Below, one piece after another: positions 1-8,188 of a stretch of DNA of 64,000 bases. Position 1 is the first letter of the stretch. Each line of letters starts with the position of its first letter. Both the position numbers and the translations under genes were made by a program. The notes beneath the pieces are model-generated. The model saw only the letters and a program-made list of their open reading frames with translations, did no database searches and had not been told where the DNA came from. The stretch comes from Methylobacterium haplocladii (GTDB lineage Bacteria > Pseudomonadota > Alphaproteobacteria > Rhizobiales > Beijerinckiaceae), in the NCBI RefSeq assembly GCF_007992175.1, contig NZ_BJZT01000038.1, positions 1 through 64,000 of the forward strand, written 5' to 3'.

Positions 1-71
1 CCCTCCGGAAGGCGACGCAGCGCGTCAGGCGTCGGGATCGAATCGAGAATGGTCTTGTCTACGAGTGCCAC
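1..71 (-). CDS. dxs: 1-deoxy-D-xylulose-5-phosphate synthase, N-terminal fragment (runs off the left edge)
   Basis: Only the first 23 codons are in the window. They read VALVDKTILDSIPTPDALRR and then LPE, which resembles the N terminus of alphaproteobacterial DXS, the thiamine-diphosphate enzyme that condenses pyruvate and glyceraldehyde 3-phosphate in the MEP isoprenoid pathway. The GTG at 71 is preceded by an AGGA ribosome-binding site about 7 bases away. The gene lies just downstream of xseB on the same strand, the usual alphaproteobacterial xseB-dxs order. The identification rests on a short stretch plus synteny, so it is probable rather than certain. Confidence 0.72.
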   Translation of the reverse strand, partial: MALVDKTILDSIPTPDALRRLPE

Positions 72-173
72 CGAACCATCCTCATGTCCGGAGTAAGAAA
101 AGGCGCGCAAGGTCTTGCGCGAGCTGATGACTTCGATCGAAGCGAGCGTGAGGAGGCCATGCGCCGGCGCCCG

Positions 174-458
174 CTACTCGACGTCGAGGGGAGCGACGGA
201 GGCTGCCTGACCATCGGGGCCGAGGGTGATCCGCTGGATGCGGGCTTCGGCCCGCTTGAGCAGCGCTTCGCAATGGCGCTTCAGCGCCTCGCCGCGCTCG
301 TAGATCTCCACGGACCGGTCGAGGGGCACATCGCCCTTCTCGAGCTGACGTACGATCTCTTCGAGCTGCGCCAGCGCCGCCTCGAAGGGCAGGTCTTCGG
401 GCACGGCGTCGGGCGCCCCGGGCACGGAGGCCGGCGCGGCGGATCGAGCTGCGTTCAT
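174..458 (-). CDS. xseB: Exodeoxyribonuclease VII small subunit
   Basis: A 94-residue protein. XseB partners XseA in exonuclease VII, which degrades single-stranded DNA to oligonucleotides in the cytoplasm. The core LPFEAALAQLEEIVRQLEKG, followed by VPLDRSVEIYERGEALKRHC, is the family signature: two helices that wrap the XseA coiled coil. The N-terminal 20 residues are Ala/Pro-rich and probably disordered. The ATG start at 458 is the only good one. xseA is not adjacent. The likely dxs start follows 102 bases downstream on the same strand, so the two are probably co-transcribed. Confidence 0.95.
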   Translation of the reverse strand: MNAARSAAPASVPGAPDAVPEDLPFEAALAQLEEIVRQLEKGDVPLDRSVEIYERGEALKRHCEALLKRAEARIQRITLGPDGQAASVAPLDVE

Positions 459-617
459 CCCTCACATCCCATTGGGCCGGTTATGACGGGGCCGGTGCAA
501 CCGCACAAGCCCGCCGGATTGCTCGGAGGCGCAGCCCCGCGTCGGGTCTCGATGATCATGTCGGGCCAGTAACGCATGACGGCCGGTTTCCGTCGCGTTT
601 TCTTCCGAGCCGGGTCC

Positions 618-1130
618 TCACCCGAGGGCGAGGTGGAACGGCGTACCCTCGAAGGCCTCCGCGCCGCGCCCGATGCCGGCGATGCCGGTGATCATGCGGC
701 CCTGTCGTCCGAGCAGGCCGTCGGCGATCTCGACGAGCAGCCGGTTCGGGGTCGCGGAGGGGGACGCCCGGCGGAGTTCCGACGCGATGCCGCCCTCGTC
801 CCGCTCCGGCTGGAGCGCACAGGCGGCGATGTAGAGCGCGGCCGTCGAGCGGCTGATGCCGGCATAGCAGTGGATCACGAGCGGCCGGGCGCGATTCCAG
901 CCGCGCACGAAGTCGAGCAGCGCCCGCACATGCGCCTCCGCCGGCAGGATGTGATCGGCCATCGGGGAAGAGATGTCGCTGACGCCGAGGACGAGGTGGC
1001 GCTCCGCTTCGATCGCAGCCGGTCGCCTGACGGCGGCGCCGGCTGTGAAGAGCGTGACGAGATGGCTCGCCTGCGTCGCCGCGACGGTCTCGGGCAGGCG
1101 CGCCAGCGAGCAGGCATGGAGGGTCGGCAT
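618..1130 (-). CDS. Tyrosine/dual-specificity phosphatase-like protein
   Basis: A 170-residue cytoplasmic protein. The P-loop HCYAGISRST matches the HCxxGxxR catalytic signature of cysteine-based phosphatases, with Cys as nucleophile and Arg binding phosphate. An upstream acidic stretch (VSDISSP) may supply the general acid. No signal peptide is visible. It is the last gene of a three-gene minus-strand operon, 16 bases after the HD-domain gene, which itself overlaps tag. The substrate is unknown: protein phosphotyrosine, a nucleotide or a phosphoinositide-like small molecule are all possible. Family assignment is firm, function is not. Confidence 0.85.
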   Translation of the reverse strand: MPTLHACSLARLPETVAATQASHLVTLFTAGAAVRRPAAIEAERHLVLGVSDISSPMADHILPAEAHVRALLDFVRGWNRARPLVIHCYAGISRSTAALYIAACALQPERDEGGIASELRRASPSATPNRLLVEIADGLLGRQGRMITGIAGIGRGAEAFEGTPFHLALG

Positions 1131-1146
1131 CGGCTTCTCGACTGTA

Positions 1147-1788
1147 TCAGGATCGGGCGCGCGGCGGTTCGCCGGGTAGGGCGGCCGTCAGGGCCGCGAA
1201 ACGGGCGAGATAGCAGGCCTGCGCCTCCGCCGTCGGGCGGCAGACGATCCAGGTCTCGATGTCGGCCGCGACCACATCCGGCAGGACGGGCGTCCGGCCG
1301 AAGATGCGTCCGGCCTCGTCCTCGGAGAAACCGGCGATCCGGACCGCCTCGATCGCGGCCGCGATCCGGTCGGCGCGCTTGACGAGCCGCGCCAGGGCCG
1401 GGGAGGGCGGGGCGAGTTCGAAGCGACGGCGGATGGCGCCGAGCAGCCGCCGTTCGACCGACTTGTAGGCGTCGCCGATCGCGGCCTTCAAGGGCGAGAT
1501 GATGTCGCCGATGACGTATTCGGGCGCGTCGTGCAGCAGCAGTTCGAGGCGCTGCGCCGGCCCGTCGCCGCCGGCCAGCCCACCGCCGATCGCCTCGACC
1601 AGCAGCGAATGCTGCGCGACCGAGAAGACGTGCGGCCCGTGCGTCTGCCCGTTCCAGCGGGCCACGCGGGCGAGGCCGTGCGCAATGTCGGCGATCTCGA
1701 CGTCGAGCGGCGAGGGATCGAGCAGATCGAGCCGCCGGCCCGACAGCATGCGCTGCCAGGCCCGCGGCGGTTGCTTCACGGCTTTCAT
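1147..1788 (-). CDS. HD-domain phosphohydrolase, YfbR-like
   Basis: A 213-residue protein of the HD superfamily. Metal-binding residues are visible as H in FSVAQHSLLVE, the HD pair in LLLHDAPEYVIGDI, and D in VKRADRIAAAIEA. The pattern and length resemble YfbR-type 5'-deoxynucleotidases, which dephosphorylate dNMPs, but the substrate here is not proven. The ATG start at 1788 overlaps the tag stop codon by four bases (ATGA), so translation is probably coupled. Co-location with a base-excision glycosylase and a phosphatase suggests a nucleotide clean-up theme, which is inference. Confidence 0.85.
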   Translation of the reverse strand: MKAVKQPPRAWQRMLSGRRLDLLDPSPLDVEIADIAHGLARVARWNGQTHGPHVFSVAQHSLLVEAIGGGLAGGDGPAQRLELLLHDAPEYVIGDIISPLKAAIGDAYKSVERRLLGAIRRRFELAPPSPALARLVKRADRIAAAIEAVRIAGFSEDEAGRIFGRTPVLPDVVAADIETWIVCRPTAEAQACYLARFAALTAALPGEPPRARS

Positions 1789-2399
1789 GCCGGAGCGAGC
1801 GCGGCGCAGGCCGCATGGCGATGACAGCCGGTGAGGTGATCGTTGACCATCCCCGTCGCCTGCATGAAGGCGTGGACGATGGTCGGCCCGCAGAAGCTGA
1901 AGCCCTCGGCCTTCAACGCCTTCGCGATCTGTTGCGAGACTTCGGTTTCGGTCGCGATGTCGCCCCGGCTCAGCGCTCCGGACTGGATCGGCCGCCCATC
2001 GACGAAATCCCAGAGGAACCGCGAAAAGCCCGGTCCGCGCTCCTCGATGGCCAGCCACGCGCGGGCGCCAGCGATGGTGCCGACGATCTTGGCGCGGTTC
2101 CGGATGATGCCGGTGTCGGCCATCAGCCGCGCCACGTCGGCCTCGGTGAAGCGCGCGATGCGCTCGGGTTCGAAACCGACGAAGGCCCGCCGAAACCCCT
2201 CGCGGCGGCGCAGGATGGTGATCCAGGACAACCCGGCCTGGAAGCCGTCGAGGATCAGCTTTTCGTAGAGGGCGCGGGAATCGTATTCGGGCACGCCCCA
2301 TTCGGTGTCGTGATAGGCGACGTAGACCGGGTCGAGCCCGGCCCACCAGCAACGCGGGCAGCCGTCGGGATGGGTGGTGATGAGGCCGGTCTCGTCCAT
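1785..2399 (-). CDS. tag: DNA-3-methyladenine glycosylase I
   Basis: A 204-residue protein matching Tag along its whole length. It excises 3-methyladenine from alkylated DNA. Diagnostic blocks are VYVAYHDTEWGVPEYDSRAL, QAGLSWITILRRRE, and the C-terminal NDHLTGCHRH, which with an N-terminal Cys and His forms the zinc site of the family. The ATG at 2399 was chosen over the in-frame GTG at 2408. It is the first gene of an operon with the HD hydrolase and phosphatase. A REP-like hairpin lies about 110 bases upstream. Confidence 0.95.
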   Translation of the reverse strand: MDETGLITTHPDGCPRCWWAGLDPVYVAYHDTEWGVPEYDSRALYEKLILDGFQAGLSWITILRRREGFRRAFVGFEPERIARFTEADVARLMADTGIIRNRAKIVGTIAGARAWLAIEERGPGFSRFLWDFVDGRPIQSGALSRGDIATETEVSQQIAKALKAEGFSFCGPTIVHAFMQATGMVNDHLTGCHRHAACAALAPA

Positions 2400-2508
2400 C
2401 ACACCCACCCTGCGCCCGAATTCCGCACCGTCGTTCCGGGGCCGCGCAGCGGAACCCGGAAGCCACCCGTGATGCGCCGGAGATGAAGGACGATGTGCCC
2501 AGTCGTGG

Positions 2509-2542
2509 ATCCCGGGTTCTCGCCTTTGGCGAGCCCCGGGAT
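2509..2542. repeat. REP-like palindrome between tag and ygfZ
   Basis: The arms ATCCCGGG and CCCGGGAT, plus TCTCGCC and GGCGAG, fold around a TTT loop into a nearly perfect hairpin. This is the typical look of a repetitive extragenic palindrome in alphaproteobacteria. It lies in a 171-bp intergenic stretch between the start of tag and the stop of ygfZ. It may also act as a transcript-end hairpin for ygfZ, although there is no clear U-run. Confidence 0.7.
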
Positions 2543-2570
2543 GACAGGGTTATGGTCTCGAAACGTCACC

Positions 2571-3431
2571 TCACCCAGCCGGTGCCGCGGCATCCGCCGG
2601 GAAGGCGAAGGTGGCGAAGGAGGGCTTCTCGACACCCGCGATGAGACCGCCCGCACGCACCGGCTCGCCTGTGGCCAGCGCATCACCGAGGCGGTCGAGG
2701 CGGATCGCGGCGAGGCCGCGTCCGCCGGCAGAGCTGCCCGTGGTGCCGAGGTTCTTCTGGCCGGCCGTCACCTCGCTGCCGGGGGGGGCCGCCTCGCCGT
2801 CGCGGTAAACCAGCGACACGATGCGGGTGCGGGCGGTGCCGCGGTGCTGCATGCGCGAGACCACCTCCTGACCCACGTAGCAGCCTTTGCGAAAATCGAC
2901 GCCGCCGAGCTGGTCCATCAGCGCCTCGTGCGGGAAGGCGTCGGCGAAGGCGAAGTCGCGCCCGCCCTCCGGAACGCCGAGGGCGATGCGGTGGGTGTGG
3001 TAATCGTCTTCGGTGGCATCGGCCGAGAACGCGCCTTGCGAAAAATAGAGGCGGCCGCCGAGTTGCGGCAGGCGCCCGTCCGCGAAGCGCGGCACGTCGG
3101 CGCTCGTCTCCGCATCGTTCCAGGAGGCGGCGACGCCCTGGGCCGGGTCGGCCGCGATCGTCACCTTGGCGCGCAGCTTGTAGAGGGTCAGGCGCTTGAC
3201 GAGGTCGGGCACCTGCCCGGCCGCGACGTCGAGGCGAAACGCGTCGGGGCCGGCCCGCGACACCAGGAAGTCGAACTGGATCTTTCCTTGCGGCGTGAGA
3301 AGCGCCCCGAGGCGAGCCTCGCCCTCCGGCAGGGACTCGACATTGCAGGTCAGGATGCCCTGCAGGAAGGAGGTCGCCGGCTCCCCGGTGACCGTGACGA
3401 CGGCGCGGTCCGGCAGCAATGCGATCGGCAT
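2571..3431 (-). CDS. ygfZ: YgfZ/GcvT-fold folate-binding Fe-S protein
   Basis: A 286-residue protein with the family signature KGCYVGQE (here DFRKGCYVGQEVVSRMQHRG). YgfZ is a folate-binding protein needed for the maturation or repair of certain Fe-S enzymes, including the tRNA methylthiotransferase MiaB. The N-terminal GcvT-like fold starts at MPIALLPDRAVVTVTGEPA and reaches LLTPQGKIQFDFLV, both typical. A longer reading exists upstream, but the homologous region begins at this ATG (3431). It diverges from the dihydroorotase gene with only 91 bases between the starts, so the two promoters must overlap. Confidence 0.92.
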   Translation of the reverse strand: MPIALLPDRAVVTVTGEPATSFLQGILTCNVESLPEGEARLGALLTPQGKIQFDFLVSRAGPDAFRLDVAAGQVPDLVKRLTLYKLRAKVTIAADPAQGVAASWNDAETSADVPRFADGRLPQLGGRLYFSQGAFSADATEDDYHTHRIALGVPEGGRDFAFADAFPHEALMDQLGGVDFRKGCYVGQEVVSRMQHRGTARTRIVSLVYRDGEAAPPGSEVTAGQKNLGTTGSSAGGRGLAAIRLDRLGDALATGEPVRAGGLIAGVEKPSFATFAFPADAAAPAG

Positions 3432-3522
3432 GGACGTCTCACGCGATGGGCGCCGCGGGAATTGCACGCGGCCAGCGGCTGACATAAGCCGCCCGGCATT
3501 GAGCCTCAATGTGGAGCGGCCG

Positions 3523-4866
3523 GTGACGGAGACGCCTTTCGATCTCGTGCTGACGGGCGGGACGGTGGTCAACCACGATGGCGAGACCCTGGCCGACCTC
3601 GGCATCCGGGCGGGCCGGGTCGCCGCGATCGGCGACCTGTCCCAGGCTCGAACCGTCGAGAGGCGCGACTGTACCGGCCTGCATCTGCTGCCCGGCGTCA
3701 TCGACAGCCAGGTCCATTTCCGCGAGCCGGGGCTCGACCACAAGGAAGACCTCGAATCGGGCTCGCGCGCCGCGGTGATGGGCGGCGTCACGGCCGTCTT
3801 CGAAATGCCGAACACCAACCCGCTGACCACCAGTGCCGCGGCGCTCGCCGACAAGGTGGCGCGCGCACATCACCGGATGCATTGCGACTTCGCCTTCTGG
3901 GTCGGCGGCACGCACGAGAACGCCGATCAGGTTGCCGAACTGGAGCGGCTTCCGGGCGCGGCCGGCATCAAGATCTTCATCGGGTCGTCGACCGGCGCGC
4001 TGCTGGTGGAGGACGATGCCGGCGTGCGCGAAATCCTGAAAAGAATCCGCCGCCGGGCCGCCTTCCACTCGGAAGACGAGCCAATGCTGCGGGAGCGCAA
4101 AGGCCTGCGGGTGCCGGGCGACCCGTCCTCGCATCCGGTCTGGCGGTCGCCCGAGGTCGCAGTGAAGGCGACGCGGCGGCTGATCGCGCTCGCCCGGGAG
4201 ACCGGCGCACGCATCCACATCCTGCACATCTCGACCCAGGACGAGATGCCGATCCTCGCCGAGGCCAAGGACCTCGTCAGCGTCGAGGTGACGCCGCATC
4301 ACCTCACCCTCGACGGCAGCGAGGCCTATGCCCGCCTCGGTACGCTGGTGCAGATGAACCCGCCGGTGCGCGACGCCGCCCATCGCGACGGGATCTGGCG
4401 GGGCCTCGCCCAAGGCATCGCCGACGTGCTCGGTTCGGACCACGCCCCGCACACGCTGGAGGAGAAGGCCAAGCCCTATCCCGACTCGCCCTCCGGCATG
4501 ACCGGGGTGCAGACGCTGGTACCGATCATGCTCGATCACGTCGCCGCCGGGCGGCTCTCACTCGCGCGCTTCGTCGACCTGACGAGCGCCGGGCCGAAGC
4601 GGCTGTTCGGCATCGCGCGAAAGGGCCGGCTGGCCGTCGGCTACGACGCGGACGTCACCGTGGTCGACCTGAAGCGCCGCGAGACGATCCGCAACGACTG
4701 GATCGCCTCGAAATGCGGCTGGACGCCCTATGACGGCGTCTGCGTCACCGGCTGGCCGGTCGGCACGCTGGTGCGCGGCGTCCCCGTCATGTGGCAGGGC
4801 GATCTCGTGGCGCCGTCACGCGGCGAAGCCGTCGTCTTCGAAGAGGCCTTGCATCCGCTCTCGTGA
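3523..4866 (+). CDS. pyrC: Dihydroorotase, amidohydrolase superfamily
   Basis: A 447-residue zinc amidohydrolase. Visible motifs are DSQVHFREPG (first metal histidines), GIKIFIGSSTG (the Lys carbamylated in this class), HSEDE, HILHIST, and GSDHAPH with the catalytic Asp. This set and the length fit class I dihydroorotases, which interconvert carbamoyl-aspartate and dihydroorotate in pyrimidine synthesis. Allantoinase or hydantoinase are less likely alternatives. GTG at 3523 is preferred because GGAG sits 6 bases upstream; GTG 3511 is a second option. It diverges from ygfZ. Confidence 0.88.
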   Translation: MTETPFDLVLTGGTVVNHDGETLADLGIRAGRVAAIGDLSQARTVERRDCTGLHLLPGVIDSQVHFREPGLDHKEDLESGSRAAVMGGVTAVFEMPNTNPLTTSAAALADKVARAHHRMHCDFAFWVGGTHENADQVAELERLPGAAGIKIFIGSSTGALLVEDDAGVREILKRIRRRAAFHSEDEPMLRERKGLRVPGDPSSHPVWRSPEVAVKATRRLIALARETGARIHILHISTQDEMPILAEAKDLVSVEVTPHHLTLDGSEAYARLGTLVQMNPPVRDAAHRDGIWRGLAQGIADVLGSDHAPHTLEEKAKPYPDSPSGMTGVQTLVPIMLDHVAAGRLSLARFVDLTSAGPKRLFGIARKGRLAVGYDADVTVVDLKRRETIRNDWIASKCGWTPYDGVCVTGWPVGTLVRGVPVMWQGDLVAPSRGEAVVFEEALHPLS

Positions 4867-4995
4867 CGCAGGGGCCGGAAACGATCCGGATCAGCCGCCC
4901 GATCGTCTCGAAGAACCGCGCGTGCCGCATTCGCTCGGTTCGCGCCGGCCGCCAGCGCGTCGGCCCGTGTCCGCAAGCAACGCCCGCGACGAGGA

Positions 4996-5205
4996 TCATT
5001 GCTGCTGCGCCCAGATCAGATGCAGGCCGGCGCGATTGCGGAACCACCGCATCGGCGGCGCGTGCCGGCCGTTCTGCGCGTAGGAACCGGCCAGACGATC
5101 GACGAGCGCCTTGGCCTCGTCGTGGTTCTCGATATCGACGGCGAGTGTCTCCAGCGAAGGCTCGCTGCGGCGGTCGACCCGGCGATACTTGATGGCGAAT
5201 GGCAT
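4996..5205 (-). CDS. Small hypothetical protein
   Basis: A 69-residue protein with a balanced, soluble composition and an ATG start. It contains a basic N terminus (MPFAIKYRRVDRR) and a mid-region LETLAVDIENHDEAKALVDR that looks like a short helix-strand unit. No family is recognised. It is convergent with the dihydroorotase gene, 129 bases away. Its amino acid composition looks like that of a real protein, unlike the Arg-rich readings in other frames here, which is the main reason for the call. Confidence 0.5.
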   Translation of the reverse strand: MPFAIKYRRVDRRSEPSLETLAVDIENHDEAKALVDRLAGSYAQNGRHAPPMRWFRNRAGLHLIWAQQQ

Positions 5206-5569
5206 GACGCGACACCCGATATGTTCATGTACGATGAACGTCAGGCTATGCGACGAACCGGAGAATCCCAGTTACGGCTGAGAACACAGGATGGAAAACT
5301 GAGTTGAGATTTGGAATACTTCAGTCGATCGATAAAATTTGATCTGATCTGTGCGCTTTCCGATTTCAAGACATCAGATCGGACAGGCTACAAAACACCA
5401 AGGCACGCCAGCGGCTTAGCGAGTCGGTTCTTCCAAGTCGCTGCGCGCAGTCAGGCCCAGACATCCGCAAAAACATGATCCGGCGTCGCGAGACGCGTCA
5501 CGCGACCGCGTCTGTCGGTGCGGCGAACGTCCTGTGGATATTGCAGTGACCGGCCCGGCAGACGGCGTT
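5206..5569. other. Intergenic stretch without a recognised gene
   Basis: These 364 bases lie upstream of one small minus-strand gene and downstream of another. The part from about 5290 to 5400 is clearly more A/T-rich than its surroundings (for example GATAAAATTTGATCTGATC). That suits a promoter region for the 69-residue gene, although I cannot fix -35 and -10 boxes. I see no tRNA, terminator with a U-run, or insertion-sequence end. Confidence 0.4.
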
Positions 5570-5836
5570 CTAGTGATGAAGCGTCGTCGTGAACCCGCCG
5601 GCGCGGATGCGCTCGGGCAAGCCTTCGGCATAGACCGCAGTGGCGTCTTCGCCATAGGTGGCCACGAGTTCCTGGAAGGCCGCGAACAAGGCGGCCTGCG
5701 CCATGCAATCCCCGTCGAGCCCATCCAGACAGCCCTCGGCGAAAGCTTCGGTGACGAGGCCCAGGGCGACGCGCTTGTCGTCGCTGTCGACATCGAAGGT
5801 TTCGGCGGCGGTTTCCTGGAGCATGGTCTCGCGCAT
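5570..5836 (-). CDS. Small acidic hypothetical protein
   Basis: An 88-residue acidic protein (MRETMLQETAAETFDVDSDD...) that is probably helical. It contains three clusters of small and acidic residues and two Cys separated by Leu-Asp-Gly-Leu-Asp-Gly-Asp (EGCLDGLDGDCMAQ). No transmembrane segment and no recognised family. ATG at 5836 is used; an in-frame ATG at 5824 is an alternative. It lies 152 bases downstream of the TIGR02301 gene on the same strand and may be a separate transcript. Confidence 0.5.
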   Translation of the reverse strand: MRETMLQETAAETFDVDSDDKRVALGLVTEAFAEGCLDGLDGDCMAQAALFAAFQELVATYGEDATAVYAEGLPERIRAGGFTTTLHH

Positions 5837-5988
5837 GGTTCGGGCCGATCCGTTGTCCGGCGAAGCAGTTGGACGATAGGCCGCTTGGGCCGCGCGGACC
5901 AGCAGGGAATTGCGAAGAGGTTAATGTCGACGCCACGATTGGAGCGATCGTCGTAACCAAACGGTTATGTGGCCATTCGGCAACAAGC

Positions 5989-6435
5989 TCACCCGCCGAA
6001 ACGGCCGGCGATGCCATGGGACAGGCGCTCGCCCTCGCCGAGATAGCGGTTCGTCGCCTCGGTCGCCGACGGCGTGCAGACCCGGTAGGTGAGGGCATAG
6101 CCGCGGTAGCCGCGGTTGTAGGCACCGGCGAGCCGGTCGCGGCGGTTCGGCGTCACCCCTTCCGATTCCATGATGGATTTCATCCGCGCCGGCCATTCGG
6201 CGGCGTCCCCAGCGCCGCAGAGGCCACGCAGGAAGGCCAGTGCGCCGATGATCTCGGAGAGACGCAGGAGGTCGCGGTCGTAGGGAGCGGGCGGAGGCTC
6301 GGCCGGGGGCGGAGGCTCCTTGTCCGCCGGCTTCTGCTGGGATTGCGGCCGCGCCGGCGCCACGCGCTGTTGGGCAAGCGCAGGTGTGGCGGCGAGCAGT
6401 ATGGCGAGCAGGATCGGACCGAGCCGGCGGATCAC
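5989..6435 (-). CDS. TIGR02301-family (DUF2385) exported protein
   Basis: A 148-residue protein with a signal peptide (RLGPILLAILLAATPALAQ), a Pro/Gln-rich linker (about residues 25-50) and a C-terminal domain with LSEIIGALAFLRGLCG, RMKSIMESEGVTPNRRDRLAGAYNRGYRGY and YRVCTPSATEATNRYL. This block pattern matches the TIGR02301 family of Rhizobiales periplasmic proteins of unknown role. The two Cys could form a disulfide. The start is GTG with GGGAGG about 8 bases upstream. It directly abuts the stop codon of the NUDIX gene. Confidence 0.85.
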   Translation of the reverse strand: MIRRLGPILLAILLAATPALAQQRVAPARPQSQQKPADKEPPPPAEPPPAPYDRDLLRLSEIIGALAFLRGLCGAGDAAEWPARMKSIMESEGVTPNRRDRLAGAYNRGYRGYALTYRVCTPSATEATNRYLGEGERLSHGIAGRFGG

Positions 6436-6933
6436 CTACGTGCCTCCCCCGACGCGGGAAAACGCCTCGGCCAGCGTGCCGGCGAGGCCCGGCGTGGTCT
6501 CCAGCCCGGCGACGTCCGCGAGCTGCGCCCAGCGCACATCGAGGGCCTCCGGTCCTGGCGTCGGCTCGCCGGCGAGCCAGGTCGCGGCATGGGGATGGAT
6601 GACGTAGTGGTGACGGATGCCGCCGGCCTCGTCGCGCAAGATGATCTCGGTCGGCGTCAGGCTGGTGCCGACGACCGCGGCAACCACGCCGACCTCCTCC
6701 GAAAGCTCGCGGAGTGCGGCCTGCGCCAGCGGCTCCCCGGCCTCGACGAGCCCCCCCGGAAGCGTCCAGACGCCCCGCATCGGCTGGTTGGCGCGCGCGG
6801 CGAGCAGCACCCGTCCGTTCCGGATCACGGCGATCGAGACGCCGACGAAAGGACGGGTCGGAAACAGCCGGTCGTCGCCGTCGCTCGTGGCTTGTACGGG
6901 CGTCGGCCGTGCGTGAGCCAGGGCGGCCGTCAT
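6436..6933 (-). CDS. NUDIX hydrolase
   Basis: A 165-residue protein with a NUDIX box: GGLVEAGEPLAQAALRELSE followed by EVGV, matching Gx5Ex7REUxEEXGU, which binds the metal and hydrolyses nucleoside diphosphate-linked compounds. VWTLPGG precedes the box as usual. It resembles the ADP-ribose pyrophosphatase/MutT group, but the substrate is not defined by sequence. The ATG overlaps the stop of the upstream exported-protein gene (6930-6933, ATGA), so the two are translationally coupled. The next gene starts immediately after its stop. Confidence 0.9.
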   Translation of the reverse strand: MTAALAHARPTPVQATSDGDDRLFPTRPFVGVSIAVIRNGRVLLAARANQPMRGVWTLPGGLVEAGEPLAQAALRELSEEVGVVAAVVGTSLTPTEIILRDEAGGIRHHYVIHPHAATWLAGEPTPGPEALDVRWAQLADVAGLETTPGLAGTLAEAFSRVGGGT

Positions 6934-8054
6934 GGCGACACGGCTCCGGCGGCGTTCGCGGGGATCACGGCCAAGCGGCCATCCGCGAGGCCGACGAGGA
7001 TCCGCGCCCGACCTCCACGGCCGAGCACGGCGACGCCGAGGGCGGCCGGTCCGGGCAGCAGAATCCGCGCCCGTTCCGCGATGCCGCCCTGGAGCGACAC
7101 GATCGCGAGCGTGTCGCGGTCGGCGGCGGGGAGGGCGAGGGCTGCGGCTTGGCCGGGCTCGCCCGGAATCACGGCGGCGAGGTCGATCTCGGCGGTCGGG
7201 CCGGCATAGCCCGGCGCCTCGGCGGACAGGCTGAGAGCGCCGTCGGCGTAGGACCAGAGCTGCAGCACCCCCACCCCGTCGGGCTCGCGGATCGTCGCGG
7301 CCTGGGGACGGCCGCTGCCGGCGAAATCGCCGAGGCCCGCGACGGCGAGCGGCGTTGCGCCGGACTGCGGCGGCGTGCGCGCGACGACGCTCCAGGCGCC
7401 GGCGGCGTCCTTGGCAGCGAGCACCAGCGCGGAGACGGCACCCGGCCCGGCCGTGACGGCGACGATCACCGGTGTGCCGTCGATCGTCGCGATGCGCGGG
7501 CGGCGGGCGGCGAAGACCGCGTCGGCCCCCGGCGCGAGCGTGGCGCTCGCCACCGGCACGGCCGTCGGCTCGCTGGTGGTCCCGACGGGCTGGCGCTCGC
7601 GGATCGTCAGGCCCGAGGCCCGGCCCGTGGCGCCGGTCGGCCCCGAAAGGTAGGCGCTCAGCGGGCCTGACAGCGCCCGGCGCGAGCCCGGCACCGCGCC
7701 GCGCGGCGTCTCGGAGGCGGCGAGCCCCTCCATCGCCTCGGCCCCGATGAGCGTGGTCTTCACCGTGTCGCCGTCGAGGCTGAGCACGGCCCCGCCGCCC
7801 TCGCCCCAGACCACGGCCACCGGCGCGATCTCGGTCTCGTCCGGTGTCGGTGCGGGACGTGCCTTCGGGTCGGCACTCGCGGGTTTCGGCCGGGCGATCG
7901 GCAGCAGCCCCGAGGTCGAGACGGCAAGCGCCACCTCGCTGCCGGGTCCGCGCATCGCCTTCACGGAGAAGGGCAGGTCGAGGATCGTGACGCCGCCCGC
8001 CGGCTCCGCGGCCACGGCCGGAGCGGCCAGAATGAGGAGGAGGGCGGCGACCAC
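6930..8054 (-). CDS. Hypothetical exported protein, probably beta-rich repeat protein
   Basis: About 374 residues if translation begins at GTG 8054, giving a signal peptide (VVAALLLILAAPAVAAEPAGG). The mature part is rich in Ala, Gly, Val and Pro. It has repeated strand-turn units such as IATIDGTPVIVAVTAGPGA and LAVAGLGDFAGSGRPQAATI, which resemble FG-GAP/VCBS-like propeller blades (inferred). There is no ATG near the 5' end in this frame, and a REP-type repeat occupies the DNA just upstream, so the start is uncertain. The last codons overlap the NUDIX gene. Confidence 0.65.
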   Translation of the reverse strand: MVAALLLILAAPAVAAEPAGGVTILDLPFSVKAMRGPGSEVALAVSTSGLLPIARPKPASADPKARPAPTPDETEIAPVAVVWGEGGGAVLSLDGDTVKTTLIGAEAMEGLAASETPRGAVPGSRRALSGPLSAYLSGPTGATGRASGLTIRERQPVGTTSEPTAVPVASATLAPGADAVFAARRPRIATIDGTPVIVAVTAGPGAVSALVLAAKDAAGAWSVVARTPPQSGATPLAVAGLGDFAGSGRPQAATIREPDGVGVLQLWSYADGALSLSAEAPGYAGPTAEIDLAAVIPGEPGQAAALALPAADRDTLAIVSLQGGIAERARILLPGPAALGVAVLGRGGRARILVGLADGRLAVIPANAAGAVSP

Positions 8055-8075
8055 GAGGCCGCCCGCACCCTTTCC

Positions 8076-8166
8076 GTCATGGCGAGCCGAAGGCGAAGCA
8101 AGCCGGGGCTGAAGCCCCGAGGTCGCGGATCCGGCCCTGGGTTTCTTCGCCGCGCTCGCGATGACG
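8076..8166. repeat. Extragenic palindromic repeat (GTCATnGCGAGC family, copy 1)
   Basis: The left arm begins GTCATGGCGAGCCGAAGGCG and the right arm ends in CGCGCTCGCGATGAC, so the element can fold on itself. A related copy lies at 51395-51485. In this copy the middle carries GGGGCTGAAGCCCC, an inner hairpin. The element sits between the SDR gene and the start of the exported protein gene. It is extragenic only if that gene starts near 8054. Confidence 0.75.
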
Positions 8167-8188
8167 GAGGAAGCGATCGACCACGCCC

